Assembly (NCBI GenBank): GCA_002423105.1 | Contig: DIUT01000015.1 | Span: forward strand, 1 to 64,000 | Source of the DNA: Geobacter sp. UBA6151 | Lineage (GTDB): Bacteria; Desulfobacterota; Desulfuromonadia; Geobacterales; Pseudopelobacteraceae | DNA length: 64,000 bases | Direction: 5' to 3' | In this document: positions 17,992 through 25,657 of the stretch, piece after piece | Layout: every line of letters starts with the position of its first letter | Position numbering within the stretch: the first letter of the stretch is position 1 | Program-made: the position numbers and the translations under genes | The notes under the pieces: model-generated | Seen by the model: only the letters and a program-made list of their open reading frames with translations | Databases searched by the model: none | Told to the model about the DNA's origin: nothing

Positions 17992-19272
17992 CTGAAACCG
18001 TATCTGTCAGACAACGGTCTGCCCAGAGGGGTGGGAGACTATCTTCCGGCTCGAGCTGCTGCTGTTTCCGCCATTGAGCAGCACTTGCTGCGGGTGGTTG
18101 AGGCATGGGGTTTTCAGCGGGTTATCCCGCCAGCTCTGGAATTTGAGGATGTTCTTGCGCAAGGTATGGGAGACGGGCTGCGCGGGCGCTGTTTCCGTTT
18201 TGATGATTGGCAATCAGGGCGGTTATTGGCTGTTCCGCCGGATATTACTCCTCAGATTGCCCGTATTGTTGCGACTCGCCTGAAAGGCTGGCCATTGCCG
18301 CACCGGCTTTGCTATTCAGGTCGAGTGTTGCGGCATACGGAATTGCAAGCTGGCCGCAGCAGGGAAATCATGCAGGCCGGTGTGGAGCTGATCGGGCTGG
18401 AATCACCTGAGGCTGATGCCGAAATGGTGGCGATGGCGGTTGAAGTGATGCACGCCGTCGGGCTTCGTGATTTCAAGGTCGCCTTGGGCCAGACTGCCTT
18501 CTGCCGGGGGATTTTCGAAGCATCCGGACTATCTGGTAAGCCGTTGTTGCAATTGCGGGAAGCGGTTGCGCGAAAAGATGCCACACATGTTGTAGAGTTG
18601 TTGCGCCAGCATCCGATTTCAGAGCAGTCATACCGGGAAATTGTGCTGCTGCCGCGTCTGTTTGGCGGTATTGAGATACTGGAAGAAGCGGAGCGCGTTG
18701 TAATAAATGAGACATCACGTAAGGCATTGTACAATATCAGTGAGGTCCTTGGGATTCTGAATGTGCATGGTGTTGCCGAATACCTGACGGTTGATCTGGG
18801 TGAAATTCGTGGCTTGGACTACCATACCGGTCTGACCTTTGAAGCCTTTGTGCCTGGAATCGGCGAAAGCCTCTTCAGCGGTGGTCGTTATGATGATCTT
18901 ATGGGTCGTTTTGGTTGTCCTGCCCCTGCAACGGGATTTACCTTCAATCTACTGAACCTGTTACAGGCTCTTGAAGGCCAAGATGGCGTGGGAGTGTCTC
19001 GGCGGGATATTCTGCTTTTTAATAGTGGTGAGGATCGTAGTAATGCTCTCGAAATAGCGCGTCAATTGCGTCTGCGCGGTTACTCTGTTGCCAGGGATAT
19101 TATCAAGCGTGATCAGAATGCTTCACTGGAGTATGCTGCACAGAACGGTTTAAACTGGATGCTTATAGTATCGGGGGAACAAGACAATTTACTGCTGATT
19201 CGAACCGGAGACAGGCAGGAACAGCAGGTAACACAACAGGAGCTGTGGTCGATATTTCCGGCGCGGCCCTGA
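17992..19272 (+). CDS. hisZ: ATP phosphoribosyltransferase regulatory subunit
   Basis: HisZ is a catalytically dead histidyl-tRNA synthetase paralogue that activates short-form HisG in the first step of histidine synthesis. The class II synthetase core is visible: motif 2-like LCYSGRVLRHTELQAGRSREIMQAG, and the GLDYHTGLTFEAF and GGRYDDL segments. The family N-terminus LPRGVGDYLP begins before the first GTG (18031), so a start there would cut the conserved motif, and it has no spaced ribosome-binding site. CTG 17992, 6 nt after AAGGTGG, is the best candidate; no ATG, GTG or TTG lies in frame between it and the motif. hisG is not in this window. Spacing suggests coupling to the upstream gene and co-transcription with purA. 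Confidence 0.85.
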   Translation: MKPYLSDNGLPRGVGDYLPARAAAVSAIEQHLLRVVEAWGFQRVIPPALEFEDVLAQGMGDGLRGRCFRFDDWQSGRLLAVPPDITPQIARIVATRLKGWPLPHRLCYSGRVLRHTELQAGRSREIMQAGVELIGLESPEADAEMVAMAVEVMHAVGLRDFKVALGQTAFCRGIFEASGLSGKPLLQLREAVARKDATHVVELLRQHPISEQSYREIVLLPRLFGGIEILEEAERVVINETSRKALYNISEVLGILNVHGVAEYLTVDLGEIRGLDYHTGLTFEAFVPGIGESLFSGGRYDDLMGRFGCPAPATGFTFNLLNLLQALEGQDGVGVSRRDILLFNSGEDRSNALEIARQLRLRGYSVARDIIKRDQNASLEYAAQNGLNWMLIVSGEQDNLLLIRTGDRQEQQVTQQELWSIFPARP

Positions 19273-19293
19273 ACGATATCAGGAGTGAATATA

Positions 19294-20586
19294 ATGGCAA
19301 ACGTGGTGGTTGTAGGCGCTCAATGGGGTGATGAAGGTAAAGGAAAGGTTGTTGATATCTATACCGAATATGCCGACGAAATTGTACGGTATCAGGGAGG
19401 TAACAACGCTGGTCATACCTTGGTGGTTGGTGAAGAAAAGGTGGTGCTGCACCTGATCCCATCAGGCGTTCTTCATGCAGGCAAGCGTTGTCTCATTGGC
19501 AACGGCGTGGTGCTTGATCCCGAAGTATTCATCATGGAGGTGAACCGCCTTAAGGCCGCTGGCCGTCTGCAGGATGATGCTACATTGCTGCTTTCGGAGT
19601 CGCTACACATCATCATGCCCTATCATAAGCGGCTGGATATTGCTCGGGAAGCGCAGAGCGGAGATAAGAAAATCGGTACGACAGGCCGCGGGATTGGTCC
19701 CTGTTATGAAGATAAGATCGGGCGCCGGGGTATTCGTTTGATGGACCTGCTTGATCCAGTGATTTTTGCCCGCCGTCTTCGAGAGAATCTCGAAGAAAAA
19801 AACGTGTTGTTGGAGCGGCTGGGAGAACCGGTTCTTGGCTATAACGAGATCTACCGTGAATATCAGGATTATGCCGAAATTCTCAAAAAATATGTGGCGG
19901 ATACGGCGCTGGTTTTGGACAAGTCACTGAAGGCGGGCAAGAAGCTGTTGTTTGAGGGAGCCCAAGGCACCCTGCTTGATGTGGACCATGGCACCTATCC
20001 CTTTGTAACCTCCTCTTCCACCTGTGCTGGTGGGGCTGCCACCGGAAGTGGTGTCAGTCCGCGGGTGATCAATGAGGTTATCGGTATTTCAAAGGCGTAT
20101 GTCACTCGAGTCGGCAGCGGTCCGTTCCCAACGGAATTGGTGGACCAGGCAGGTGAGAAGTTACGCGAGATTGGTGGCGAATTTGGCGCTACCACTGGCC
20201 GTCCCCGGCGCTGTGGTTGGTTTGACGCCATGGTGATTCGTTATGCAGTGCGGATTAATGGATTGACTGGTATTGCTCTGACCAAGCTGGATGTCCTCTC
20301 GGGTTTTGATACAATAAAAGTCTGCACAGGGTATCAATTTGAAGGAAAGATGCTGGAGACATTGCCGGCAAAGCTGGAAACTTTCGAAGCATGCACGCCT
20401 GTTTATGAAGAATTGCCCGGCTGGTGCTCGGACATTACTGGTGTCCGCTCCTTTGATGATCTGCCTGAAAAAGCACGAACCTATGTAAAAAGGTTGGAGG
20501 AGTTGGCAGGTTGTCCGATTATAATGGTTTCCGTTGGACCTCGTCGTGATCAGACCATCATGTTAAAAAATCCGTTTGACGCATAA
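19294..20586 (+). CDS. purA: Adenylosuccinate synthetase
   Basis: A 430-aa enzyme that converts IMP and aspartate, with GTP, to adenylosuccinate in AMP synthesis. It has the P-loop GAQWGDEGKGK near the N-terminus, the NNAGHT IMP site, GTTGRGIGP, the switch-region TRVGSGPFPTE, and the C-terminal VSVGPRRDQTI motif. The ATG at 19294 is preceded by AGGAG with 8-nt spacing; a GTG 9 bp earlier sits on top of that site and is unlikely. It lies 21 bp after hisZ. IMP/AMP metabolism and ATP use by HisG share purine intermediates, which fits the pairing. Confidence 0.97.
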   Translation: MANVVVVGAQWGDEGKGKVVDIYTEYADEIVRYQGGNNAGHTLVVGEEKVVLHLIPSGVLHAGKRCLIGNGVVLDPEVFIMEVNRLKAAGRLQDDATLLLSESLHIIMPYHKRLDIAREAQSGDKKIGTTGRGIGPCYEDKIGRRGIRLMDLLDPVIFARRLRENLEEKNVLLERLGEPVLGYNEIYREYQDYAEILKKYVADTALVLDKSLKAGKKLLFEGAQGTLLDVDHGTYPFVTSSSTCAGGAATGSGVSPRVINEVIGISKAYVTRVGSGPFPTELVDQAGEKLREIGGEFGATTGRPRRCGWFDAMVIRYAVRINGLTGIALTKLDVLSGFDTIKVCTGYQFEGKMLETLPAKLETFEACTPVYEELPGWCSDITGVRSFDDLPEKARTYVKRLEELAGCPIIMVSVGPRRDQTIMLKNPFDA

Positions 20587-20592
20587 AAACTG

Positions 20593-20622
20593 TTGACGCC
20601 TTTCGATGTTGTGTAGTATATA
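20593..20622 (+). promoter_or_regulatory. Promoter for the tRNA-Lys/tRNA-Glu unit
   Basis: TTGACG (20593-20598) and TATATA (20617-20622) are separated by 18 bp, with the first tRNA starting 11 bp further on. It lies between the purA stop and tRNA-Lys. Confidence 0.6.
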
Positions 20623-20633
20623 GAGTTTCCTTT

Positions 20634-20709
20634 GAGCCGCTAGCTCAGTTGGTAGAGCACCTGACTTTTAATCAGGTGGTCGTTGGTTCGATCCCAACGC
20701 GGCTCACCA
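20634..20709 (+). tRNA. tRNA-Lys(TTT)
   Basis: A 76-nt cloverleaf. The acceptor stem pairs GAGCCGC with GCGGCTC; the anticodon stem is CCTGA/TCAGG around loop CTTTTAA, giving anticodon TTT. The T-arm has GTTCGATCC, and the CCA end is encoded. It reads AAA/AAG codons. Confidence 0.97.
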
Positions 20710-20715
20710 TCATGC

Positions 20716-20793
20716 GTCCCCTTCGTCTAGCCCGGCCCAGGACACCGCCCTTTCACGGCGGCGACAGGGGTTCAAATCCCCTAGGGGACGCCA
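20716..20793 (+). tRNA. tRNA-Glu(TTC)
   Basis: A 78-nt cloverleaf with acceptor GTCCCCT/AGGGGAC, anticodon stem CCGCC/GGCGG with loop reading TTC, T-arm GTTCAAATC and an encoded CCA. It follows tRNA-Lys by 6 bp and is surely co-transcribed. Confidence 0.97.
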
Positions 20794-20803
20794 ATAACTC
20801 ATG

Positions 20804-20840
20804 AATCCGGTAATCTCTTACGAGGTTACCGGATTTTTTA
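20804..20840 (+). terminator. Intrinsic terminator of the tRNA operon
   Basis: Arms AATCCGGTAA (from 20804) and TTACCGG (20826-20832) form a hairpin, with extended pairing through ATCT/AGGT, followed by TTTTTTA. It ends just before the stop of the convergent FliG-like gene. Confidence 0.85.
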
Positions 20841-20851
20841 TTGGGCTTATC

Positions 20852-21079
20852 TTATCCCTGACTGCGCAGTATGCCCGCCAGAAGTGCATCGATCTCTTCC
20901 ACCACTTCTGCGGGCAGCTCATCTGTCTGACTGATGCGCTGCACCAGATCGGCTTGGATAAAGGTTGGCAGCAGTTTGAGAATCTCACCGGCTTGTTCAG
21001 CAGGCAGGCGGGTCAAGGCTATGGCGATGGTCTGGGGGTGCTCGTTCAACAGCGTTTTTGCAATAGTGCGGTAGTTCAT
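20852..21079 (-). CDS. Stand-alone FliG middle-domain-like microprotein
   Basis: A 75-aa protein, almost all of which resembles the middle domain of the flagellar rotor protein FliG: an EHPQTIAIALTRLP motif (EHPQ is the FliG-M surface that contacts FliM), then EILKLLP and ADLVQRI, and the ELPAEVVEEID helix. The MotA-interacting C-terminal and MS-ring-binding N-terminal parts are absent. Start ATG 21079 has AAGG 5-6 nt upstream; a longer frame to 21241 would run deep into the divergent phospholipase gene. It could be a flagellar-motor modifier, an ancestral MgtE_N-like scaffold, or a decayed FliG paralogue. Confidence 0.65.
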   Translation of the reverse strand: MNYRTIAKTLLNEHPQTIAIALTRLPAEQAGEILKLLPTFIQADLVQRISQTDELPAEVVEEIDALLAGILRSQG

Positions 21080-21126
21080 ATAAACCTTGCCTATGATTTT
21101 AATAGCATCTGAAGTATTCTTATCCC

Positions 21127-22038
21127 ATGTTACCACTAATTTCCACAGTTCTTGCCATACTGCTAATTCCTGACCAAGCGTTCGCTTGGGGCGGGGGAAC
21201 ACACCTGATGGTGGGGCTGGAGGTCCTGAAACAGACGGCATACCTTGCCCCGGAACTTGCCGCTCTGCTCACGGCCCGTCCCAATGATTTTCTCTATGGC
21301 TGTCTTGCAGCAGATATCACGGTGGGTAAGAAGTTTACCCATTATCTGCTGAACTGCCATCGTTGGGGAGTTGGTGAGCGAGTATTACAGGTGGCTGAAA
21401 ACGATGCCCAGCGGGCATGTGCTTACGGGTATCTTTGTCATCTGGCCGCTGATGTGGTGGCCCATAATTATTACGTCCCCTACAAAACGGTGCGCTCCTT
21501 TGCAACGGTGGCGTTGCGCCATACCTACTGGGAATTGCGCTTTGAGGCGTTGGTTGACCCAGCGGTATGGAAACGTGCCAGAACTATCTGCAAAGCAGGG
21601 CGTGCCCATGACGATACCCTGCTGCGGCGGGTTGTCACGCCTACCATTTTTTCCTTTGGAACCAGCAGGCGCATATTCAACTCAATCCTTCTACTGTCAC
21701 GGCTGAAGCGCTGGCAGCAATTGATCCGTAAGTTGTCTGATCGCTCCAAACACCGCTTAATTGCTGCTGAACAGGATGAATATATGGAGGCGACAATGGA
21801 AGCCGTTATGGATCTGCTGATCCACGGAAAAGACGCTGCTTGCCGTCTGCTGGATCCCACTGGCGAGGACGCACTGGCTGCAGCGCAGGATATTCGTCGT
21901 ACCCTGCGTCAACAGTACCATATGGGGGTGATCTCCAAGGGAGAAGGAATGGACCGGGTTCAGTCGCTACGGCCCATTTTCCGACAGGCCCTGCACCAGC
22001 CGGAACTACTGCAAGAACTCCGGCGTGTCTGCTGCTGA
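21127..22038 (+). CDS. Zinc-dependent phospholipase C-like protein
   Basis: A 303-aa exported protein of the PLPC family. The signal peptide ends at QAFA, leaving mature Trp-Gly-Gly-Gly-Thr-His, as in zinc phospholipase C where the N-terminal Trp and a nearby His bind zinc. Further likely ligands are in FTHYLLNCHRWG and YLCHLAADVVAHNYYVP (H, D, H), all in the first 130 residues. The C-terminal half is helical and Arg/Lys rich. Such proteins are widespread in Geobacter; the lipid substrate is unproven. Its promoter must share a gap of about 47 bp with the divergent FliG-like gene. Confidence 0.8.
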   Translation: MLPLISTVLAILLIPDQAFAWGGGTHLMVGLEVLKQTAYLAPELAALLTARPNDFLYGCLAADITVGKKFTHYLLNCHRWGVGERVLQVAENDAQRACAYGYLCHLAADVVAHNYYVPYKTVRSFATVALRHTYWELRFEALVDPAVWKRARTICKAGRAHDDTLLRRVVTPTIFSFGTSRRIFNSILLLSRLKRWQQLIRKLSDRSKHRLIAAEQDEYMEATMEAVMDLLIHGKDAACRLLDPTGEDALAAAQDIRRTLRQQYHMGVISKGEGMDRVQSLRPIFRQALHQPELLQELRRVCC

Positions 22039-22055
22039 AAGCAAATGCTTGAAAG

Positions 22056-23264
22056 CTAGGCCTGTGCCGGGATTTGCTTCAAGTCTCGTATGCGGTCCAG
22101 GATAATACCTGCCAGTTGTTCCTTGGACATCAATTCCAGAGATTCCTCCCGTCCGTCGCTGTAGAGCAGCCGGGCTATATTGGTGCTTACGTTAAAACCG
22201 GCGCCTTCCTGAGTCACGTCATTGGCAACTATCATATCAAGGTTTTTTGCCTTCAATTTGGCAGCGGCATGGGCCTGGAGATCAGCTGTCTCTGCTGCAA
22301 ATCCTACCAGTAATAAATTTTTCTTCAGTTTGCCCAATTCTGCAAGTATATCGGGGTTTTTTTCCAGTTCAACTGTCAATCTGTCTCCCTGCTTCTTCAG
22401 CTTTTCGTTGCTACGCTGCGCAGGGCGGTAATCTGCCACGGCAGCTGCTTTGATGATGATGCTGCATGCATAGGCGCGTTCCATAACAACGGAATACATC
22501 TGTTGTGCAGTAGTAACCTGGATCAGCTCTACGCCGCAGGGGGGCTCAAGCGCTGTCGGACCGCTGACTAGCAGCACCTGTGCACCGCGGTTCCTGGCGG
22601 CACGGGCCAGTTCATAACCCATTTTGCCAGATGAGTGGTTGGTCAGGTAACGAACCGGGTCCAATTCCTCCCTTGTGGGGCCTGCTGTAATCAGAACCGT
22701 CTCGCCAACAAGATTTCGTGGGGAGAGCAGATGACATACTTCTTCAAAGATCAGTTCGGGCCGGGCCAAACGTCCGCTGCCACTCCAGCCACAGGCTAGA
22801 TTGCCGGATTCTGCATCTATGAAATGGTATCCCAGGCACCGCAATCGATTTTCATTGTCCCGATAGATCGGATTTTCGTACATGTTGACGTTCATGGCAG
22901 GGGCCAGCAATACTGGCGCTTTGGTGGCCATGACCGTGGTTGTTAGCAGATCGTCGGCCAAGCCGTTTGCAATCTTACCGATAGTGTTGGCGGTGGCCGG
23001 TGCGATCAGCAGCAGGTCGGCACGGTCAGCCAGTGAAATGTGCCCGATTTCCTGTTCCTGATAGAGATTAAACAGATCAGTGTGTACCGGATTGCCGGAA
23101 AGAGTTTGGAAGGTAAGGGGGGTAACAAACTCAGTGGCAGATTTGGTCATGATGACGTGCACCATTGCCCCGCTTTTTGTCAACAGACGCACCAACTGAA
23201 GCGACTTGTAGGCGGCTATTCCCCCGGTTATACCCAATACTATGGTTTTATTGTCAAGTTTCAT
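22056..23264 (-). CDS. coaBC: Bifunctional phosphopantothenoylcysteine decarboxylase/phosphopantothenate-cysteine ligase
   Basis: A 402-aa bifunctional coenzyme A biosynthesis enzyme. The N-terminal flavodoxin-like CoaC domain has GITGGIAAYKS, PAMNVNMYENP and the CGWSGSGRLA motif. The C-terminal CoaB ligase (about 190-400) shows VLITAGPTREELDPVRYLTNHSSG and AAVADYRP. ATG 23264 was chosen because the upstream frame overlaps the MBL hydrolase gene, and the family starts close to IVLGITGG. Only 2 bp separate it from the upstream stop, so the two genes form an operon. Confidence 0.96.
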   Translation of the reverse strand: MKLDNKTIVLGITGGIAAYKSLQLVRLLTKSGAMVHVIMTKSATEFVTPLTFQTLSGNPVHTDLFNLYQEQEIGHISLADRADLLLIAPATANTIGKIANGLADDLLTTTVMATKAPVLLAPAMNVNMYENPIYRDNENRLRCLGYHFIDAESGNLACGWSGSGRLARPELIFEEVCHLLSPRNLVGETVLITAGPTREELDPVRYLTNHSSGKMGYELARAARNRGAQVLLVSGPTALEPPCGVELIQVTTAQQMYSVVMERAYACSIIIKAAAVADYRPAQRSNEKLKKQGDRLTVELEKNPDILAELGKLKKNLLLVGFAAETADLQAHAAAKLKAKNLDMIVANDVTQEGAGFNVSTNIARLLYSDGREESLELMSKEQLAGIILDRIRDLKQIPAQA

Positions 23265-23266
23265 GT

Positions 23267-23893
23267 TCAATCCAGATAAGGGTTGTGACGTTTTTCGTGA
23301 CCGATGGTGGTGGAGGGGCCGTGTCCAGGCCAAGCAACAACCTGATCGGGCAGAACAAACAGGCGCGTTTTGATGGACATAACCAGTTGATCATGTGACC
23401 CGCCAGGCAGGTCGGTACGCCCGACACCGTCTGCAAACAATGTGTCGCCGGTAATGATTGTCTGCTCCGGTTCTATATAAAGGCAACAGCCGCCCGGGGT
23501 GTGGCCGGGAGTATGAATGACTTTAACTGAGCAGTTGCCAAAAGAAATGAATGTGCCATCCGTAAGAAACCGATCTGCATCCGGTGAGTTTTCCCCAGAT
23601 AGACCGTACATTGAAGAGACCTGCGCGACCCGGCTCAGCATCGGGGCATCAGCGGAATGAATCCAGAGTGGCGCACCAGAGGCCTCGATCATCTGGCGGT
23701 TGCCGCCCACATGATCAAAATGTCCGTGAGTATTGATAATTCCGGCGACTGTTAATCCATACTCCTGAATTTTAGCTAGAATTCTGTCAGCATCACCGCC
23801 AGGATCAACCACCAGGGCTTGGTTTGTCTGTTCGCATCCCATAATGAAGCAGTTGACGCCCAGAGGTCCAACCACGATAACATCAAAGATCAT
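23267..23893 (-). CDS. MBL-fold hydrolase (glyoxalase II-like)
   Basis: A 208-aa metallo-beta-lactamase-fold protein with the full set of metal motifs: THGHFDHVGG (HxHxDH), TPGHTPGG, GDTLF and the terminal WPGHGPSTT. The short length lacks the C-terminal glutathione-binding domain of true glyoxalase II, so it belongs to the YcbL-like group. Upstream AAGGAG supports the 23893 start. It is the first gene of an operon with coaBC; the pairing may be a convenience of co-transcription. Confidence 0.88.
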   Translation of the reverse strand: MIFDVIVVGPLGVNCFIMGCEQTNQALVVDPGGDADRILAKIQEYGLTVAGIINTHGHFDHVGGNRQMIEASGAPLWIHSADAPMLSRVAQVSSMYGLSGENSPDADRFLTDGTFISFGNCSVKVIHTPGHTPGGCCLYIEPEQTIITGDTLFADGVGRTDLPGGSHDQLVMSIKTRLFVLPDQVVAWPGHGPSTTIGHEKRHNPYLD

Positions 23894-23967
23894 CCGTTGC
23901 TCCTTCGCAGCTGCTTGCCGATACCGATGTTTGGTGGTATGGTTTGTTCAAAAGGGGGTATCTGTTC

Positions 23968-24159
23968 ATGGGAAAAAAACCGTTTGTTGATCCGGATATC
24001 TGTATCAGTTGTGGACTGTGCGTCAGTGTCTGTCCAAGTGTATTCAAGTTTAACAGTTCCGGAAAATCCGAATGTTACAACCCCGAGGGAGCTGCTGAAG
24101 CTGAAATTCAGTCTGCCATTGATGGCTGTCCGGTTCAAGCGATCAGTTGGGCTTCCTGA
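23968..24159 (+). CDS. Small ferredoxin (4Fe-4S)
   Basis: A 63-aa protein with C-x2-C-x2-C-x3-C-P near the N-terminus (CISCGLCVSVCP) and a second CP late in the sequence (DGCPVQAISW). The pattern fits one [4Fe-4S] cluster, similar to monocluster ferredoxins of Desulfovibrio. The first in-frame ATG (23944) gives an atypical leader; ATG 23968 follows GGGGG with 9-nt spacing. It carries electrons in the cytoplasm. Rubredoxin follows 24 bp downstream, suggesting a co-expressed low-potential electron pair. Confidence 0.9.
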   Translation: MGKKPFVDPDICISCGLCVSVCPSVFKFNSSGKSECYNPEGAAEAEIQSAIDGCPVQAISWAS

Positions 24160-24182
24160 AACTCACCCAAGGAGAAATCGAT

Positions 24183-24341
24183 ATGCAAAAGTACGTCTGT
24201 AACATCTGCCAGTATGAGTATGACCCGGCTGTAGGCGATCCAGACCATGGAATAGCCCCAGGAACCGCTTTTGAAGATATTCCGGATGACTGGTGCTGCC
24301 CGCTGTGCGGCGCTGGCAAGGATGTCTTTGAAGAGGTGTAA
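24183..24341 (+). CDS. Rubredoxin
   Basis: A 52-aa iron protein with the two CxxC pairs of rubredoxin: YVCNICQYEYDP and WCCPLCGAGKDVF. Length and the GIAPGTAFEDIPDDW segment are standard. The start is fixed by GGAG 9 nt upstream. It probably works with the preceding ferredoxin in oxygen-stress defence or general cytoplasmic electron transfer. Confidence 0.96.
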   Translation: MQKYVCNICQYEYDPAVGDPDHGIAPGTAFEDIPDDWCCPLCGAGKDVFEEV

Positions 24342-24344
24342 CCC

Positions 24345-24373
24345 GTAGGGGCAGGTTTCAAACCTGCCCCTAC
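24345..24373. repeat. Near-perfect palindrome at a convergent gene end
   Basis: GTAGGGGCAGGTTT (24345-24358) and AAACCTGCCCCTAC (24360-24373) are perfect reverse complements around a single C. It is the cleanest copy of the TAGGGGC element also found at 8349 and 11403. It lies 4 bp after the rubredoxin stop and before the convergent aminotransferase stop, a typical place for a REP-like terminator. Confidence 0.75.
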
Positions 24374-24389
24374 TACACATTCATCTACC

Positions 24390-25451
24390 CTACAATTCCC
24401 CGTCAAGCACCGTCAGAAATTCCTCCAGCTCAGCAGGTTGTAAATCGCCCATATGGGCGATCCGGAACGTTTTCCCTTTGATCTTGCCATATCCGTCGTC
24501 AAAGGCATATCCCCGGTCGGCCAGGCGTGTTTTGAGCGTAGCGAGGTCGATATCCCGGTGGTTCTCAGCGCAAGTCAGGGTTAAGGATCTGGCACCCTCC
24601 GGTGCGAAAAGACCGAAACCATGTTCTTGTGCCCAATTTCTGGTGCGTTCTGCCATCTGCTGGTGGCGTGCCCATCTTGTTTCAATCCCTTCGGCAAAAA
24701 TTCGTTTCAGTTGACAGTCCAGCCCATAAATCAGTGAAATGCAGGGAGTCGATGGGGTGTTGTTCTTGTCATCATTGGTGACAAATTCCAAAAAATCGAA
24801 ATAGTACCCGCGGTTCTCAACGGTTTTCGCCCGTGCTATTGCTTTTTCGTCAGCCGTGAAGACCGCCAAGCCAGGCGGTAAGGCCAGTGCTTTCTGTACG
24901 CCAAAGATACAGCAATTAATTCCCAGGTCTTTTACTGGAATCGGCAAGGCGCTGATCGAAGAAACCGTGTCTACGATGAACATCACCTGTGGATACTTGC
25001 GCATTACTTCTGCAATTTCTGGCAATGGTGACATGACTCCGGTGGAAGTTTCGTTGTGAATCATGGTCATACTGTCATATTTGCCGCTAGCAAGGGTCGT
25101 ATTAACCAGCTCGGCGGTGATTGGCTGCCCCCATGGCACTTTGATGGCATCTGCCTCCTTGCCGCAACGCAGGGTGACGTCATGCCATTTGTCGGAAAAG
25201 GCGCCATTGCAGAAATTGGCGCACCGTCCTTTGACCAGATTGCGCACCGCTCCTTCCATTACCCCAAAGGCGCTTGAAGTGGCCAGAAACACGCGATCAT
25301 CAGTGTTGAGCAGCAGTTTTAAGGCAGAGGTCACGCGACCGTGAAGTTCCGCGTACTCCTTCATTCTGTGACCAATCATCGGTTGCGACATGGCTTCGAA
25401 TATTTCAGGCGCCACATTGATCGGGCCGGGGATGAACAGTTTTTTATGCAT
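24390..25451 (-). CDS. Class V PLP-dependent aminotransferase
   Basis: A 353-aa aminotransferase of the alanine/serine-glyoxylate type. The N-terminus has FIPGPINVAPE and GHRMKEY; the active-site lysine lies in FGVQKALALPPG (about residue 189), with IVDTVSSISALPI supplying the PLP-binding Asp. The C-terminal domain has FRIAHMGDL. In anaerobes such enzymes often serve in serine, alanine or phosphoserine metabolism, and the substrate cannot be decided from sequence. The gene stands alone; no partner enzymes are beside it. Confidence 0.85.
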   Translation of the reverse strand: MHKKLFIPGPINVAPEIFEAMSQPMIGHRMKEYAELHGRVTSALKLLLNTDDRVFLATSSAFGVMEGAVRNLVKGRCANFCNGAFSDKWHDVTLRCGKEADAIKVPWGQPITAELVNTTLASGKYDSMTMIHNETSTGVMSPLPEIAEVMRKYPQVMFIVDTVSSISALPIPVKDLGINCCIFGVQKALALPPGLAVFTADEKAIARAKTVENRGYYFDFLEFVTNDDKNNTPSTPCISLIYGLDCQLKRIFAEGIETRWARHQQMAERTRNWAQEHGFGLFAPEGARSLTLTCAENHRDIDLATLKTRLADRGYAFDDGYGKIKGKTFRIAHMGDLQPAELEEFLTVLDGEL

Positions 25452-25657
25452 TAATGTCTCCCGAATAGCATGTACACATGCTTGTAAGACTGGTTATTAA
25501 GCACTTTCAAGCTAGCAAAAGGGGGGCTCAAAGTCAAGCGACCCCCAGTTGGAAAGGAATATATAAAATATTTTGATAGCAGTTGAGCTTGACAGATAGT
25601 GTGAGAGTGTATACAAAATTTTAGCTACGCTATATTTCTTTTTATGGAGGAACCTGT
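25452..25657. other. Divergent intergenic region upstream of the cytochrome fusion
   Basis: It contains a G-rich/C-rich inverted pair (AGGGGGGCTC near 25519 and GACCCCC near 25539) and the candidate promoter described separately. I looked for a c-di-GMP (GEMM) riboswitch core, which is frequent before cytochrome genes in Geobacter, and did not see one. Confidence 0.4.
25589..25615 (+). promoter_or_regulatory. Candidate promoter of the b/c cytochrome gene
   Basis: A perfect TTGACA (25589-25594) lies before TATACA (25610-25615). The 15-bp spacing is short; with 17 bp the -10 would be TACAAA (25612-25617). The start codon is 43 bp beyond, preceded by GGAGG. Confidence 0.4.

Noticed and set aside
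25452..25657. Possible c-di-GMP riboswitch before the cytochrome gene
   Set aside because: The G/C-rich inverted pair lacks the GEMM core and tetraloop-receptor sequences.
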